A stretch of DNA of 64,000 nucleotides from JAZKFT01 sp039925965 (GTDB lineage Bacteria > Bacteroidota > Bacteroidia > Chitinophagales > Chitinophagaceae), in NCBI GenBank assembly GCA_039925965.1, contig JBDSXW010000005.1, positions 1-64,000 on the forward strand. Reading direction: 5' to 3'. The notes beneath the pieces were generated by a model. That model worked only from the letters and a program-made list of their open reading frames with translations. It did not search any database and had not been told where the DNA came from. Below are positions 26,824-35,774 of the stretch, one piece after another; the stretch's first letter is position 1; the number at the start of each line of letters is the position of its first letter. The translations under genes were made by a program, and so were the position numbers.

Positions 26824-27639
26824 CTATTCGTTTATAAGCTTTCTTTCTGTTATTTCTATCTCCGCCTTGTGGTAAACAGCAGAGTACGGAGCTACTGTTT
26901 TTGTAAGCCACACGTTGCCACCGATGATGCTATGGTGCCCGATGGTGGTATCCCCGCCAAGAATGGTAGCGCCGGAATAAATAATCACGTAATCTTCTAC
27001 GGTAGGATGCCGTTTTGTAAAAGCCATGGTCTTGTCTACGCTAAGGGCACCAAGCGTTACGCCCTGGTATAGCTTTACATGGTTGCCAATTTTACAGGTT
27101 TCACCAATAACAGTACCGGTGCCATGGTCGATGTAAATATATTCGCCGATTTCCGCGCCGGGGTGAATATCAATGCCTGTTTGCGAATGCGCATATTCTG
27201 TGAGTATGCGCGGCAGCAGCGGTATCGCAAGTTTTAACAATGCATGGGCGATGCGGTAAAAGCAGATAGCAAAAAAACCGGGATAGGTGCGTATTACCTC
27301 GAACTCACTTTTGGCGGCCGGATCTCCCTGCGTAAGCGCTGCAACGTCCGTATTTAGCAGCCGGTATATCTCCGGCAACTGCTGAAAAAAATCTTTTGCT
27401 TGTAGACGGTTGTCGCAATCCTGGCATCCTTTGGTACTTTCCAATATGCCCACGAGGCTGGTTTCCAATTGCTGGAACGCGGCTTCAAACTGCAACGGGG
27501 TAGAAAAAAACTGCTTAGACAATTCCGGATACAGCAACCGCACCAGCTGTTGCGCCCAGTCCGTAATAACACTGTTGGCGGGTACGTCTTCGGTCTGCTG
27601 CTGTTTATCAAAAATCGATTGAAAGAATGCCTGGTTCAT
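26824..27639 (-). CDS. cysE: Serine O-acetyltransferase
   Basis: Makes O-acetylserine from serine and acetyl-CoA. 271 residues from ATG 27639; the TTG at 27660 is less likely. The N-terminal helical part is followed by the left-handed beta-helix with GIDIHPGAEIGEYIYIDHG, GTVIGETCKIG and GVTLGA, the last holding the catalytic region, and the usual KRHPTVEDYVIIYSGATILGG. The sequence lacks the long CysK-binding C-terminal Ile tail of enteric CysE and fits the EpsC-like group. It is followed by cysM. Confidence 0.95.
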   Translation of the reverse strand: MNQAFFQSIFDKQQQTEDVPANSVITDWAQQLVRLLYPELSKQFFSTPLQFEAAFQQLETSLVGILESTKGCQDCDNRLQAKDFFQQLPEIYRLLNTDVAALTQGDPAAKSEFEVIRTYPGFFAICFYRIAHALLKLAIPLLPRILTEYAHSQTGIDIHPGAEIGEYIYIDHGTGTVIGETCKIGNHVKLYQGVTLGALSVDKTMAFTKRHPTVEDYVIIYSGATILGGDTTIGHHSIIGGNVWLTKTVAPYSAVYHKAEIEITERKLINE

Positions 27640-27753
27640 TATAGGTTGTTCAAGATGCAAAGTATAAACAATAACGGCTGAAATAGTTATAAAGTTTCTT
27701 TTTTTTTGGTGGGCTACCGGCTGTCCCCGTACATCTTACAAAAAACGGACACT

Positions 27754-27804
27754 GGCGGATACGCCTGGGCATCCGCCTGGTGATGGCGGCGGCATACGGA
27801 TGCC
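27754..27804. repeat. GC-rich alternative hairpins between cysE and dehydrogenase gene
   Basis: GGCGGAT (27754-27760) pairs with ATCCGCC (27771-27777). A competing stem GGCG/CGCC (27754-27757, 27762-27765) uses the same left arm. A third, GGCAT-ACGG-ATGCC, lies at 27791-27804. Base composition is richer in G+C than the surrounding spacer. No T run follows. Confidence 0.45.
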
Positions 27805-27818
27805 ATTAGTATTATCAA

Positions 27819-27826
27819 TACATTTG
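27819..27826 (+). promoter_or_regulatory. Possible -7 element of sugar dehydrogenase gene
   Basis: TACATTTG, an exact TAnnTTTG match, 20 bp before the ATG. The -33 box is not evident. Confidence 0.4.
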
Positions 27827-27846
27827 GCAATTATTAAAAACGCTAT

Positions 27847-29052
27847 ATGCTGCAATCATTTATTAAAACAGGTCTGCTCCTCGTCTTCTTTATTTTGTCA
27901 TTATTTGTTTCTGCACAAACACTTCAACTGCCTGCAGGGTTTACCGGTATTATTGCTGCTGAAGGCGTTGGCCCAGCCCGCCATATAGCCATCAATAAGC
28001 AAGGCGGCGTATATGTAAAGCTGTCGAGGCTGAAAGACGGCAAAGGCATTGTCTACTTGCGTGATAATAATAAAGATGGCAAACTAACGCAGCAACTTGC
28101 TTTTGGTGATTACCCTGGCACCGGTATTTTTATCAGGGGTAATTATTTATATGCATCTTCCAATGATGCAGTGTTCCGTTACCAGCTGGATGCAAAAGGC
28201 GAAGTAATGCACCCCGACCAGCCAGAAAAAATTATCAGTGGGCTGGTAGACCGGAACAGGGATAATTCAAAATCAATTGCTGTTGACAATAACAATAATA
28301 TTTATGTAAATGTGGGGTCTTACATCAATGCATGTCTTATCAACCCTGCTTCAAAGAAAGCGCCCAGTCCCTGCCCGCTGCTGGATTCCGTAGGCGGTAT
28401 ATGGCAGTTTAAGGTGAATAAGCTTAACCAGCATTACAAAGATGCCGTACATTATGCCACCGGTTTTAAAAACGTGGTGGGGCTCGACTGGAATAACCAG
28501 ACCAACTCCTTGTTTATTATGCAGCATGGCAGGGGCGATCTGAACGAGCTTTACCCCGATTTTTTTAGCGTAGAACAAGGCAGTCACCTGCCGGCTGAAA
28601 CAATGTATGAAGTGCGCAAAGGCGCAGATGGTGGCTGGCCTTATGAGTACTACGACCAGTACCAACACAAGCGGATTCTGGCGCCTGAGTATGGCGGTGA
28701 TGGCAAAAAACCAGCCACCCATAAGGCAATTGATCCGCTCGCTGCGTTCCCTGCGCACCTGGGGCCCAACGCATTGTTGTTTTATACGGGCAAGCAATTT
28801 CCTGCAAAATACCGGAATGGTGCTTTTATTGCGTTCCATGGCAAATCACCTGAGTTAAAGAAAGGCTGGATGGTGGCGTTCCTTCCCTTTAAAAACGGAA
28901 AGCCGTCCGGCAAGTATGAGATTTTTGCAGACAACTTTTTAATCAATAAAGATCAGCACAAACCCTGTGGTCTTGCGCAGGCACCGGACGGCTCGTTGTA
29001 TATAACAGACGATTCCAATGGCAGCATTTACCGGATAACATACGGTAAATAA
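27847..29052 (+). CDS. PQQ-type sugar (sorbosone-like) dehydrogenase, exported
   Basis: 401 residues with a signal peptide (LLLVFFILSLFVSAQ). The mature protein is a six-bladed beta-propeller of the glucose/sorbosone dehydrogenase family: blades contain DNNKDGK, NNNIYVNVGS, GLDWNNQTNSLFIMQHGRGDLNELYPD and LAQAPDGSLYITDDSNGSIYRI. The GRGDLNELYPD segment aligns with the calcium/PQQ-site region of the family. There is no cytochrome c domain, so electrons would leave through a separate carrier, or the protein may not be a dehydrogenase at all, as is the case for many family members. Single gene. Confidence 0.82.
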   Translation: MLQSFIKTGLLLVFFILSLFVSAQTLQLPAGFTGIIAAEGVGPARHIAINKQGGVYVKLSRLKDGKGIVYLRDNNKDGKLTQQLAFGDYPGTGIFIRGNYLYASSNDAVFRYQLDAKGEVMHPDQPEKIISGLVDRNRDNSKSIAVDNNNNIYVNVGSYINACLINPASKKAPSPCPLLDSVGGIWQFKVNKLNQHYKDAVHYATGFKNVVGLDWNNQTNSLFIMQHGRGDLNELYPDFFSVEQGSHLPAETMYEVRKGADGGWPYEYYDQYQHKRILAPEYGGDGKKPATHKAIDPLAAFPAHLGPNALLFYTGKQFPAKYRNGAFIAFHGKSPELKKGWMVAFLPFKNGKPSGKYEIFADNFLINKDQHKPCGLAQAPDGSLYITDDSNGSIYRITYGK

Positions 29053-29142
29053 AAGACCGGAGCCGAAGCTTGTGCTGTTTGGCCGGCGTATAATAGTTGG
29101 GGTCTCATCCGCGCTGATGGAGGATTAATTCGTTCGCTTGTA

Positions 29143-29150
29143 TATTTTTG
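29143..29150 (+). promoter_or_regulatory. Possible -7 element of the 29190 gene
   Basis: TATTTTTG matches TAnnTTTG exactly, 39 bp before the ATG of the small membrane protein. No matching -33 box. Confidence 0.4.
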
Positions 29151-29189
29151 CAACCGGTGACCATATCGTTATCATTAAAGCGGGTATAA

Positions 29190-29564
29190 ATGAAAACCAT
29201 CCTGTTTTTTTGCGGATTGTATGCAGCAGCGTTTGCTATTTTCCATTTGTTATTCTGGAAAATCTTTCGCTGGAAAACTGCGTTGCAACCACTGGATGTG
29301 GTGAACAGGGGCATTTTGCAAATACTCAATTGCAGGATGGTGTATTTTTTTATGTTGGTGGCATTTATTTGTTTCGCATATCCTGCCGAACTACTGTCGT
29401 CCAGGCTCGGTCATGTTTTACTTGGCGGTATCTCCCTGTTTTGGCTGGGAAGAACGATTGAGCAATTTATTTTTTTACGGGTCCGGGATCCCAGGGTGCA
29501 CCTGCTAACGGTCATTTTCATATTGGGGACCATTCTTTTTGCACTGCCGATTTTCTTTAAATAA
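29190..29564 (+). CDS. Small integral membrane protein, unknown
   Basis: 124 residues, four hydrophobic helices (IFHLLFWKIF region, MVYFFMLVAFICFAY, VLLGGISLFWLGRTI and LLTVIFILGTILFALPIFF) with short basic loops. I do not recognise a family. Codon use matches the neighbours and a -7-like element stands upstream, so I think it is real. It lies alone between the sugar dehydrogenase and the TonB receptor. Confidence 0.65.
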   Translation: MKTILFFCGLYAAAFAIFHLLFWKIFRWKTALQPLDVVNRGILQILNCRMVYFFMLVAFICFAYPAELLSSRLGHVLLGGISLFWLGRTIEQFIFLRVRDPRVHLLTVIFILGTILFALPIFFK

Positions 29565-29650
29565 AAAGCTTACCAAGGCTTCACGCGGCTCCTTTGTGCG
29601 CATTGCGTGAAATATCCGCGACGGGGTTTCGCGCAGCGGCATTTAACTTA

Positions 29651-29712
29651 CTGTTAAATTTAACAGGGTTGGTGCCAAAACGAAAGACGCCGTGATGAAC
29701 CGTTTATCTTTA
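29651..29712 (+). promoter_or_regulatory. Palindrome and -7-like element before TonB receptor
   Basis: CTGTTAAATTTAACAG (29651-29666) is a perfect 16-bp palindrome. TATCTTTA at 29705-29712 is one base off the TAnnTTTG consensus and could start a transcript near 29718. The palindrome would then sit about 55-65 bp upstream of the transcript start, where an activator or repressor could bind. Confidence 0.42.
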
Positions 29713-29770
29713 GGGCCTTCCCGGTAAAGTTATCATGTGTATTGGGATACTACAACAAGACTAAGGATAT

Positions 29771-32086
29771 ATGAAGCAAACATTTGTATTGGCCGGACTG
29801 CTACTAACAGGATTATTTTTAACTGCACAGCAAAAATTTACGATCGGCGGTACGCTGAAATCAAAAAGAAACGGGGAAACTTTGATTGGTGCATCGGTAC
29901 GTACCGGCAGCACCGGTACGGTTACCAATGACTACGGCTTTTTTTCGCTCACGCTTCCGCAGGGCACCTATAACCTGCAGGTAAGTAGTGTGGGCTTGCA
30001 GACGGAAATAATACCTGTTACGCTTGATAAGAATATTACCCTGAATGTTTCCCTGGACGAAATATCTAAAGACCTGGAGGAGGTGGTGGTAACCGCTGCA
30101 CCGAAAGGGCGGAGCCTGAAAAGTCCGCAAATGGGCATTGAGCAACTGAGCACCCGGGAAATTAAAAATATTCCGATGCTTTTTGGCGAACGGGATGTAC
30201 TGAAAGCGATCCAATTATTGCCGGGTATAAAATCTGCCGGGGAAGGCAACGCCGGATTTTTTGTACGCGGCGGCGCTGCCGATCAGAATCTTATTTTACT
30301 GGATGAAGCACCGGTTTATAATGCATCTCACCTGCTGGGTTTTTTCTCTACGTTTAATTCAGACGCTATAAAAGATGTAACCGTGTATAAAGCTGGTATG
30401 CCGGCGCAATATGGTGGAAGGCTCTCGTCTGTACTGGACATAAAGATGAATGATGGCAATAACCAGGATTATAACGTGAGTGGTGGCATCGGTTTAATAT
30501 CTTCCAAACTTAATATAGAAGGGCCGCTGCAAAAAGATAAGTCGTCTTTTTTGATCTCTGCCAGGCGAACCTATGCAGATGTATTTCTGAAGTTGTCAAG
30601 TGATCCCTCCATTAATAACAACGCATTGTATTTTTATGATTTAAATGCGAAACTCAACTACCAGCTGGGAAGTAAAGATCGCCTGTATCTGTCGGGCTAT
30701 TTCGGTGCCGATAAATTGGGCGTGGGTGATTTGTTTGCGCTAAAATGGGGCAATGGTACCGGTACCCTGCGCTGGAACCATATTTACAGCAACAAAGTTT
30801 TCTCCAACACGTCGCTCATTTTCAGTAATTATAACTACGAGATCAATATAAAAAACGGCGCCAACGACGTAACTATTTTTTCGCAGATCCGCGACTGGAA
30901 TATCAAACACGAGCTGCAATGGTATGCGAACGACAAGCACAATGTGCGCATTGGGTTCAACTCCATTTACCATACCATGCGCCCGGGCGATATAACGGCT
31001 TCGCAGGGATCCAATTTTAACAACCAGGCTTTTCAAAGACGTTATTCGTGGGAGAATGCATTGTATGTTTCAGATGTTTGGAAGATGACGGATAAGCTCA
31101 CGTTGTCTTATGGCCTGCGCCTAACTGCATTCAGCATCATTGGTGCCGGTGATTTTTACAATGTAAATGCGGCGGGTAAGGTAACCGATACCATGCGTTA
31201 TGGTGCAGGGCAGTTTGTTAAAACCTATGTTAACCTGGAACCACGTGTGGCCGCCAGTTATGAGCTCAACGATATTTCCTCACTGAAAGTTTCTTATGTA
31301 CGCAACGTGCAAAACCTGCACCTGATTTCTAATTCAACTACTTCTAGTCCTACAGATAAATGGACCGCGAGTACAAATCTTATCAAACCAGAGATTTCTG
31401 ACCAGGTATCGCTGGGCTATTACCGTAACCTGCTGGATAATAAATATGAGCTGACGGTGGAAACCTATTACAAGGATATGCAGCACCAAATAGATTACCG
31501 CGACGGTGCAAATATTTACGTTAATGGGGCCATTGAAGCGCAGTTGCTCTATGGCAGGGGGCGGGCTTATGGCGTTGAGTGGTTATTAAAAAGAAAAAGG
31601 GGTAAACTCACCGGTTGGTTGAGCTATACGCTCGCCAAAACAGAACGGAAAATTGACGGCATCAACCAAAATCAGTGGTACAATGCACGGCAGGACAGAA
31701 CGCACGATATTGCCATCGTGGCCATGTACCAGCTTAATAAAAAATGGTCTTTTTCTGCAAATTGGATTTTTTACACCGGCGATGCGGTGTCTTTTCCGAG
31801 CGGCAAATACACTTCTGGCGGCGAAGTATATTTTTATTACACGGAACGCAATGGCTACCGTTTGCCCAATTATCACCGGCTTGATTTGGGTGCCACGCTG
31901 CAGCTAAAAAATAAAAAACACTGGAGTTCAGAATTGGCTTTAAGCCTTTACAATGCGTATGGAAGGGAAAATGCTTATACGATACAGTTCAGGCAGAATA
32001 AAGATGACCCGTCCAAAACGGAGGCCGTGCGTACGGCATTGTTTAAATATATTCCATCAATTTCTTACAATTTTAAATTTAAGTAA
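29771..32086 (+). CDS. TonB-dependent outer-membrane receptor
   Basis: 771 residues: signal peptide (VLAGLLLTGLFLTAQ), an N-terminal carboxypeptidase-regulatory-like beta domain (about 22-105, GTLKSKRNGETLIGASV, YGFFSLTLPQGTYNLQV), the plug (about 120-230, GNAGFFVRGGAADQNLILLDEAPVYN) and a beta-barrel to the C-terminus ending FKYIPSISYNFKFK with the terminal aromatic expected of a barrel. It imports a substrate with TonB energy. It overlaps the DUF4249 lipoprotein gene by one base (TAATG), a pairing seen repeatedly in Bacteroidota that is distinct from SusCD. The substrate is not known; metals or small organics are the usual guess. Confidence 0.92.
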   Translation: MKQTFVLAGLLLTGLFLTAQQKFTIGGTLKSKRNGETLIGASVRTGSTGTVTNDYGFFSLTLPQGTYNLQVSSVGLQTEIIPVTLDKNITLNVSLDEISKDLEEVVVTAAPKGRSLKSPQMGIEQLSTREIKNIPMLFGERDVLKAIQLLPGIKSAGEGNAGFFVRGGAADQNLILLDEAPVYNASHLLGFFSTFNSDAIKDVTVYKAGMPAQYGGRLSSVLDIKMNDGNNQDYNVSGGIGLISSKLNIEGPLQKDKSSFLISARRTYADVFLKLSSDPSINNNALYFYDLNAKLNYQLGSKDRLYLSGYFGADKLGVGDLFALKWGNGTGTLRWNHIYSNKVFSNTSLIFSNYNYEINIKNGANDVTIFSQIRDWNIKHELQWYANDKHNVRIGFNSIYHTMRPGDITASQGSNFNNQAFQRRYSWENALYVSDVWKMTDKLTLSYGLRLTAFSIIGAGDFYNVNAAGKVTDTMRYGAGQFVKTYVNLEPRVAASYELNDISSLKVSYVRNVQNLHLISNSTTSSPTDKWTASTNLIKPEISDQVSLGYYRNLLDNKYELTVETYYKDMQHQIDYRDGANIYVNGAIEAQLLYGRGRAYGVEWLLKRKRGKLTGWLSYTLAKTERKIDGINQNQWYNARQDRTHDIAIVAMYQLNKKWSFSANWIFYTGDAVSFPSGKYTSGGEVYFYYTERNGYRLPNYHRLDLGATLQLKNKKHWSSELALSLYNAYGRENAYTIQFRQNKDDPSKTEAVRTALFKYIPSISYNFKFK

Positions 32087-32889
32087 TGAAGCAATTGTTC
32101 ATTTTTAGCAGTGCGCTGGTAATGCTATTGGCATTTGCTTCCTGCGAGAAAGTTATTGATATCAGGCTGAATGACACGGCAAAGAAGTACGTAGTGGAAG
32201 GAAATATCAGCAATGAAGCGGGCCAGTGCACGGTAAATATTACGCAGACAAAAGATTTCAGCGAGAACAATGATTTTCCGGGTGTAGGCGGTGCTGTTAT
32301 TACCGTGAGCGATAACGGCGGCGCGCCGGTTGCTCTTGCCGAAACGGCCAGGGGAGTTTATACAAACGCAGCCATTAACGGAACTCCCGGCCATACCTAT
32401 ACGCTGGAAGTGACTGTTGGCGGGCAGCGCTTTAGTTCAGTGTCCATGATGCCAGCGGTCGTTAACCTCGACAGTGTGTATATTGAAGACAGGGTACTGT
32501 TTGGAGACTCCACCAAGATAGTCAATGTAACTTATAAAGATCCTGCCGCAAAAGGAAATGCTTACCGGTTTATACAGTACAGGAACAGTGTGCGGGAGAA
32601 GACAGTGTTTGTAACCAATGATGATTTTACCAATGGCAACAACGTTACCAACCAGCTCTTGATTTTTGGTGATGACGATGCCGATAAAAAAATAAAGTCC
32701 GGCGATTTTATAAAAGTTACGATGCAGTGCATTGATGAGCCGGTGTACAAATACTGGTTCAGTATTGATGGCGCAACGGGGGAGAGTAACAATGCAACCC
32801 CGGCCAACCCGGTTTCTAATGTCACTGGCGGCGCCCTGGGTTATTTTAGTGCCCATACCACCCAAACCAAAACAATTGTGGTACCGTAG
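32086..32889 (+). CDS. DUF4249 outer-membrane lipoprotein
   Basis: 267 residues. Signal peptide with lipobox AFASC followed by EKVIDI, the characteristic DUF4249 opening, then YVVEGNISNEAGQCTVNITQTKDF and the beta-rich body. Its start codon overlaps the stop of the TonB receptor, so the two are translated together and probably form one surface complex in which the lipoprotein captures or caps the substrate. The role of DUF4249 has not been established to my knowledge. Confidence 0.9.
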   Translation: MKQLFIFSSALVMLLAFASCEKVIDIRLNDTAKKYVVEGNISNEAGQCTVNITQTKDFSENNDFPGVGGAVITVSDNGGAPVALAETARGVYTNAAINGTPGHTYTLEVTVGGQRFSSVSMMPAVVNLDSVYIEDRVLFGDSTKIVNVTYKDPAAKGNAYRFIQYRNSVREKTVFVTNDDFTNGNNVTNQLLIFGDDDADKKIKSGDFIKVTMQCIDEPVYKYWFSIDGATGESNNATPANPVSNVTGGALGYFSAHTTQTKTIVVP

Positions 32890-33049
32890 CAGGTGATTGC
32901 AGATTTTTAAATGGATGAAAAGTTAGCGGTCTTTTCGTTTTCCATTTCCCGGGGCCATAAAATACGGGCATGGGCAACCAGTGGGGTTTACAGGCTGCGG
33001 AAGCGTGCGCACGACAGGTCAGGAATCTTTTCAAGCCTATTATAAAACA

Positions 33050-33079
33050 AAACAGTTCCTGCTTTTGCAGGAACTGTTT
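33050..33079. terminator. Bidirectional terminator
   Basis: AAACAGTTCCTGC (33050-33062) and GCAGGAACTGTTT (33067-33079) make a perfect 13-bp stem with a TTTT loop. It lies between convergent DUF4249 and SMP-30 genes; the minus strand continues into a T-rich tract (TTTTGTTTT). Nothing else is visible in 32890-33171. Confidence 0.8.
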
Positions 33080-33171
33080 ACGATTATAAATGGTATTTAT
33101 TTCCTCCGGTATTGCTGATAAAATTTTTTTAAAAGCGTCCCTGTTGTCGCTACCATGCCATCGGCTTTGGG

Positions 33172-34287
33172 TCAATGCCCGTGCCCGCGATCGAATTTTT
33201 CTACACCCCTCACATTCATTTTTTGTGAGAAAACCTTGATGGGTCCCGGGTCACCCGGACCGCCACCTGTAATGAATAAAGTTTTCTCATTCTTTCCGGC
33301 GAAAACATTGTTGGAAGCGCCGGCTCCTGTAGTGATTGTCTGGATGTTCTTTCCTTTTGGATTGAAGACTTTAACGCCCTCGTTGGTGCTTACATAAACA
33401 TTTCCCCATTCATCCATTGACATACCATCGCAAAAATCGAGGCCTTTAACAAACGGCTTCATGTTGGAAAGTGTTCCGTCGTATTTGATATCGAACACCC
33501 AAATTCCGCCAGAACCATCATAAGACCATTTATTTACATACAGTTTTCTTCCATCAGGAGTACCAACAATACCGTTTGGCCAGGAATCAGCATTCCATCC
33601 TGGCATGGAGGTTACCCTTACCAACCGGCGACTACCGCGGGCGAGGTAATAGACGTGACCACCTTTACCGACCTCAGCCTGTTCAGAGTGTGTAGGCTCC
33701 CAGCTTTGTTTACGCGGATCTGAATTGTCCCAATAATCTCTTGGAAACATAGGGTCAGTAATATATGCACCCCCGTTTTCAGGATTAATCCAAACATCGT
33801 TTGGACCATTTAATAATTTGTGTTTATAGTTATCGACGAGCACTTCGTGCCTGCCGTTCGGGCGAATTTTCCAAAGTTCACCGTGCATATCTGCGCAAGC
33901 AATGAGGTTGCCGTCTTCATCAAATGCCATTCCGTTGGCGCGGCCGGTACCGGTTAGAAATAATGAAATTGAACCAGAGGTTGCATCCCATCTGAAAATT
34001 TTGTCATTTGGCTGGTCTGTAAAAAACACGTTCCCGTGTTTATCAACAGCAGGTCCTTCTGTGAATCCAAAACCGGATTGAATGGTAACCAATGGCCCGT
34101 TTGTAAGACCGGCTGGTGGACGGCCCCATTCATTGGTTCTTAAATTGGCGAATTCGCCGGATGCAAGCTGGTTTGCATCTTTACCCAGGCCGTCCTGAAG
34201 GCCGGGGTCTTTAGCGATGTTTTTTTGGCATGCGTAAAATCCTAAAGAGCAGATTGCTCCAAGGAAAAGAAACAATTTTTTTTTCAT
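33172..34287 (-). CDS. SMP-30/gluconolactonase/LRE-family lipoprotein
   Basis: 371 residues from ATG 34287 (a TTG three codons upstream is not needed). Signal peptide with lipobox GFYAC and then QKN. The body is the six-bladed SMP-30 propeller: FTEGPAVDKHGNVFFTDQPNDKIFRWD, FDEDGNLIACADMHGELWKI, NGPNDVWINPENGGAYITD, IVGTPDGRKLYVNKW and MDEWGNVYVSTNEGVKVF. Acidic and Asn residues in EGP, NGPNDVW and the later GTPD position match metal and substrate ligands of gluconolactonases. Probably hydrolyses a sugar lactone in the periplasm or on the cell surface, but related proteins have other substrates. Confidence 0.87.
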   Translation of the reverse strand: MKKKLFLFLGAICSLGFYACQKNIAKDPGLQDGLGKDANQLASGEFANLRTNEWGRPPAGLTNGPLVTIQSGFGFTEGPAVDKHGNVFFTDQPNDKIFRWDATSGSISLFLTGTGRANGMAFDEDGNLIACADMHGELWKIRPNGRHEVLVDNYKHKLLNGPNDVWINPENGGAYITDPMFPRDYWDNSDPRKQSWEPTHSEQAEVGKGGHVYYLARGSRRLVRVTSMPGWNADSWPNGIVGTPDGRKLYVNKWSYDGSGGIWVFDIKYDGTLSNMKPFVKGLDFCDGMSMDEWGNVYVSTNEGVKVFNPKGKNIQTITTGAGASNNVFAGKNEKTLFITGGGPGDPGPIKVFSQKMNVRGVEKFDRGHGH

Positions 34288-34702
34288 AACAAGCAATTTT
34301 AAATTTTAGAAAATCAGACAGGATGCTAGCAATGCAAGTGTCTTTTTTTGACGGTATCGAAGGTATTCGAACTCCTGGCTAAATTCTTCCAATAACAAAC
34401 GGCGACGAATATTACACAAGAAACGCCAGGGCATAGCCGGCACCTGGCGGCAATGTTTCCGCCGTTTGCACAATTCCTTACAGGTGAATCCGGCTGGTAT
34501 CCCGGACAGTAATTGCAAATTCGTTCCATGGGATACCAATGGAAAATTTGAGCAATTTGCCCATTCCGACGGGTGGGTATCTTCGTTCTACCGCGGCATG
34601 CGCAAGCAAATTGCCGTTTTAGGAAGTATAACTTATGATTTCAGTGTTTGGATGAAGCAGGCATGTTGACGTAGTCACTGAACGGTGCCGCTGTCCTGCA
34701 CG
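34288..34702. other. 415-bp gene-free stretch with nested inverted repeats
   Basis: Between the SMP-30 start and the TerC stop. CAAACGGCG (34396-34404) / CGCCGTTTG (34460-34468) encloses CGCCAGG (34424-34430) / CCTGGCG (34443-34449). Farther on GGTATCCC (34496-34503) faces GGGATACC (34530-34537), itself around an imperfect AATTGCAAAT-type dyad. The only open frames here are shadows with no homology I can see. The dyads suggest a structured RNA or the remains of a small mobile element. Confidence 0.5.
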
Positions 34703-35458
34703 TTAGACGCTATTCTTTCGATTACCTGTTTCGTCACTTACATAATGTTCGTGTGTGGACACGGGCTTGCTTTTCGCCTTGTTTGTTTTCATTTGGAAAA
34801 ACGTAACCAGCATTGCAAAAGCCATTGAAAAATAGATATAACCTTTGGGGATATGAAATTCCAAACCTTCTGCAACAAGCGAAACACCAATCAATAATAA
34901 GAAGCTTAAAGCAAGCATTTTAAAAGCAGGATGGTTGTTTACAAATTTGCTGATAGGTTCGGCAGCAGCCAACATAACCCCTACACTCACCACGACAGCG
35001 GTATACATTATCCATAATTGATCCACCATACCCACAGCCGTAATGATACTGTCTACCGAAAATACCAGGTCAAGAATTAGAATTTGGCCGATGGCACTAC
35101 GAAAAGAACTTACCTCAATGTTTTTTGAACTGTCGCCAGAATCGCCCTCCATTTTGTAGTGAATTTCCCTGGCACTTTTATAGAGTAAAAATAGGCCACC
35201 TGCAACCAGGATTAAATCCTTACCGGATATACCCATTGAAAAAATGGTGAACAGGTCGCCTTCTAATTTTAAAATCAAAGAGATAATAGTCAGGAGGAGA
35301 AGGCGCATCAGCATAGCAAGCAGTAAGCCAAGTCGCCTGCCCCTTTTTTGTTGCTGAACAGGCAATCTTGCGGTGACAATGGATATAAAAATAATATTAT
35401 CAATACCTAAAATAACTTCTAAAAGAATCAGGGTCAATAAAGCAATTATTTGTTCCAT
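34703..35458 (-). CDS. TerC-family integral membrane protein
   Basis: 251 residues with seven or so helices. LTLILLEVILGIDNIIFISIV and the second acidic helix LILDLVFSVDSIITAVGM are the two signature repeats with paired Asp residues, as in TerC/YgdQ/YkoY proteins. Related proteins export manganese or help metallate exported enzymes. The C-terminus (STHEHYVSDETGNRKNSV) is polar. Single gene with a 316-bp upstream spacer. Confidence 0.93.
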   Translation of the reverse strand: MEQIIALLTLILLEVILGIDNIIFISIVTARLPVQQQKRGRRLGLLLAMLMRLLLLTIISLILKLEGDLFTIFSMGISGKDLILVAGGLFLLYKSAREIHYKMEGDSGDSSKNIEVSSFRSAIGQILILDLVFSVDSIITAVGMVDQLWIMYTAVVVSVGVMLAAAEPISKFVNNHPAFKMLALSFLLLIGVSLVAEGLEFHIPKGYIYFSMAFAMLVTFFQMKTNKAKSKPVSTHEHYVSDETGNRKNSV

Positions 35459-35774
35459 AAGTTGGGATCTGGTTGTTTTTTAGACTTTATGGTCCTTTTT
35501 TGGCTACACGGCATTCTTACATTGGATAATTTTTCCCCGTCTTTGGCATCCTGAGCGTATTGCTGTGGCACGTATGCTGCGCTTAAGGTTGTCAATATGT
35601 ATTCGCTTGCCAGGCGAATCAATAATATTATTCTATTGTATCGATAAATATGTATCGATAAATAAAACAGTTGTATTAAAGACAAGAGGCTGAAAATTTG
35701 CAACCGTCATGCTGGAAAAATTGGCATCCGCATCCCAGGTGGCTTTATACGTGTCCAGTTGGCGAAATTGCTGT
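35459..35774. other. 316-bp spacer with a hairpin and a 14-bp tandem repeat
   Basis: Upstream of terC. TGTATCGATAAATA is repeated head to tail at 35637-35650 and 35651-35664. ATTCGC (35601-35606) pairs with GCGAAT (35614-35619). No convincing coding frame or promoter is seen. Confidence 0.5.

Noticed and set aside
34353..34375. tRNA fragment (GGTATTCGAACTCC resembles a T arm)
   Set aside because: No acceptor or anticodon arm can be built around it on either strand.
34306..34539. 77-residue minus-strand frame as a gene
   Set aside because: Biased, Cys/Arg-rich, no homology I recognise, and it runs across the inverted repeats; most likely chance.
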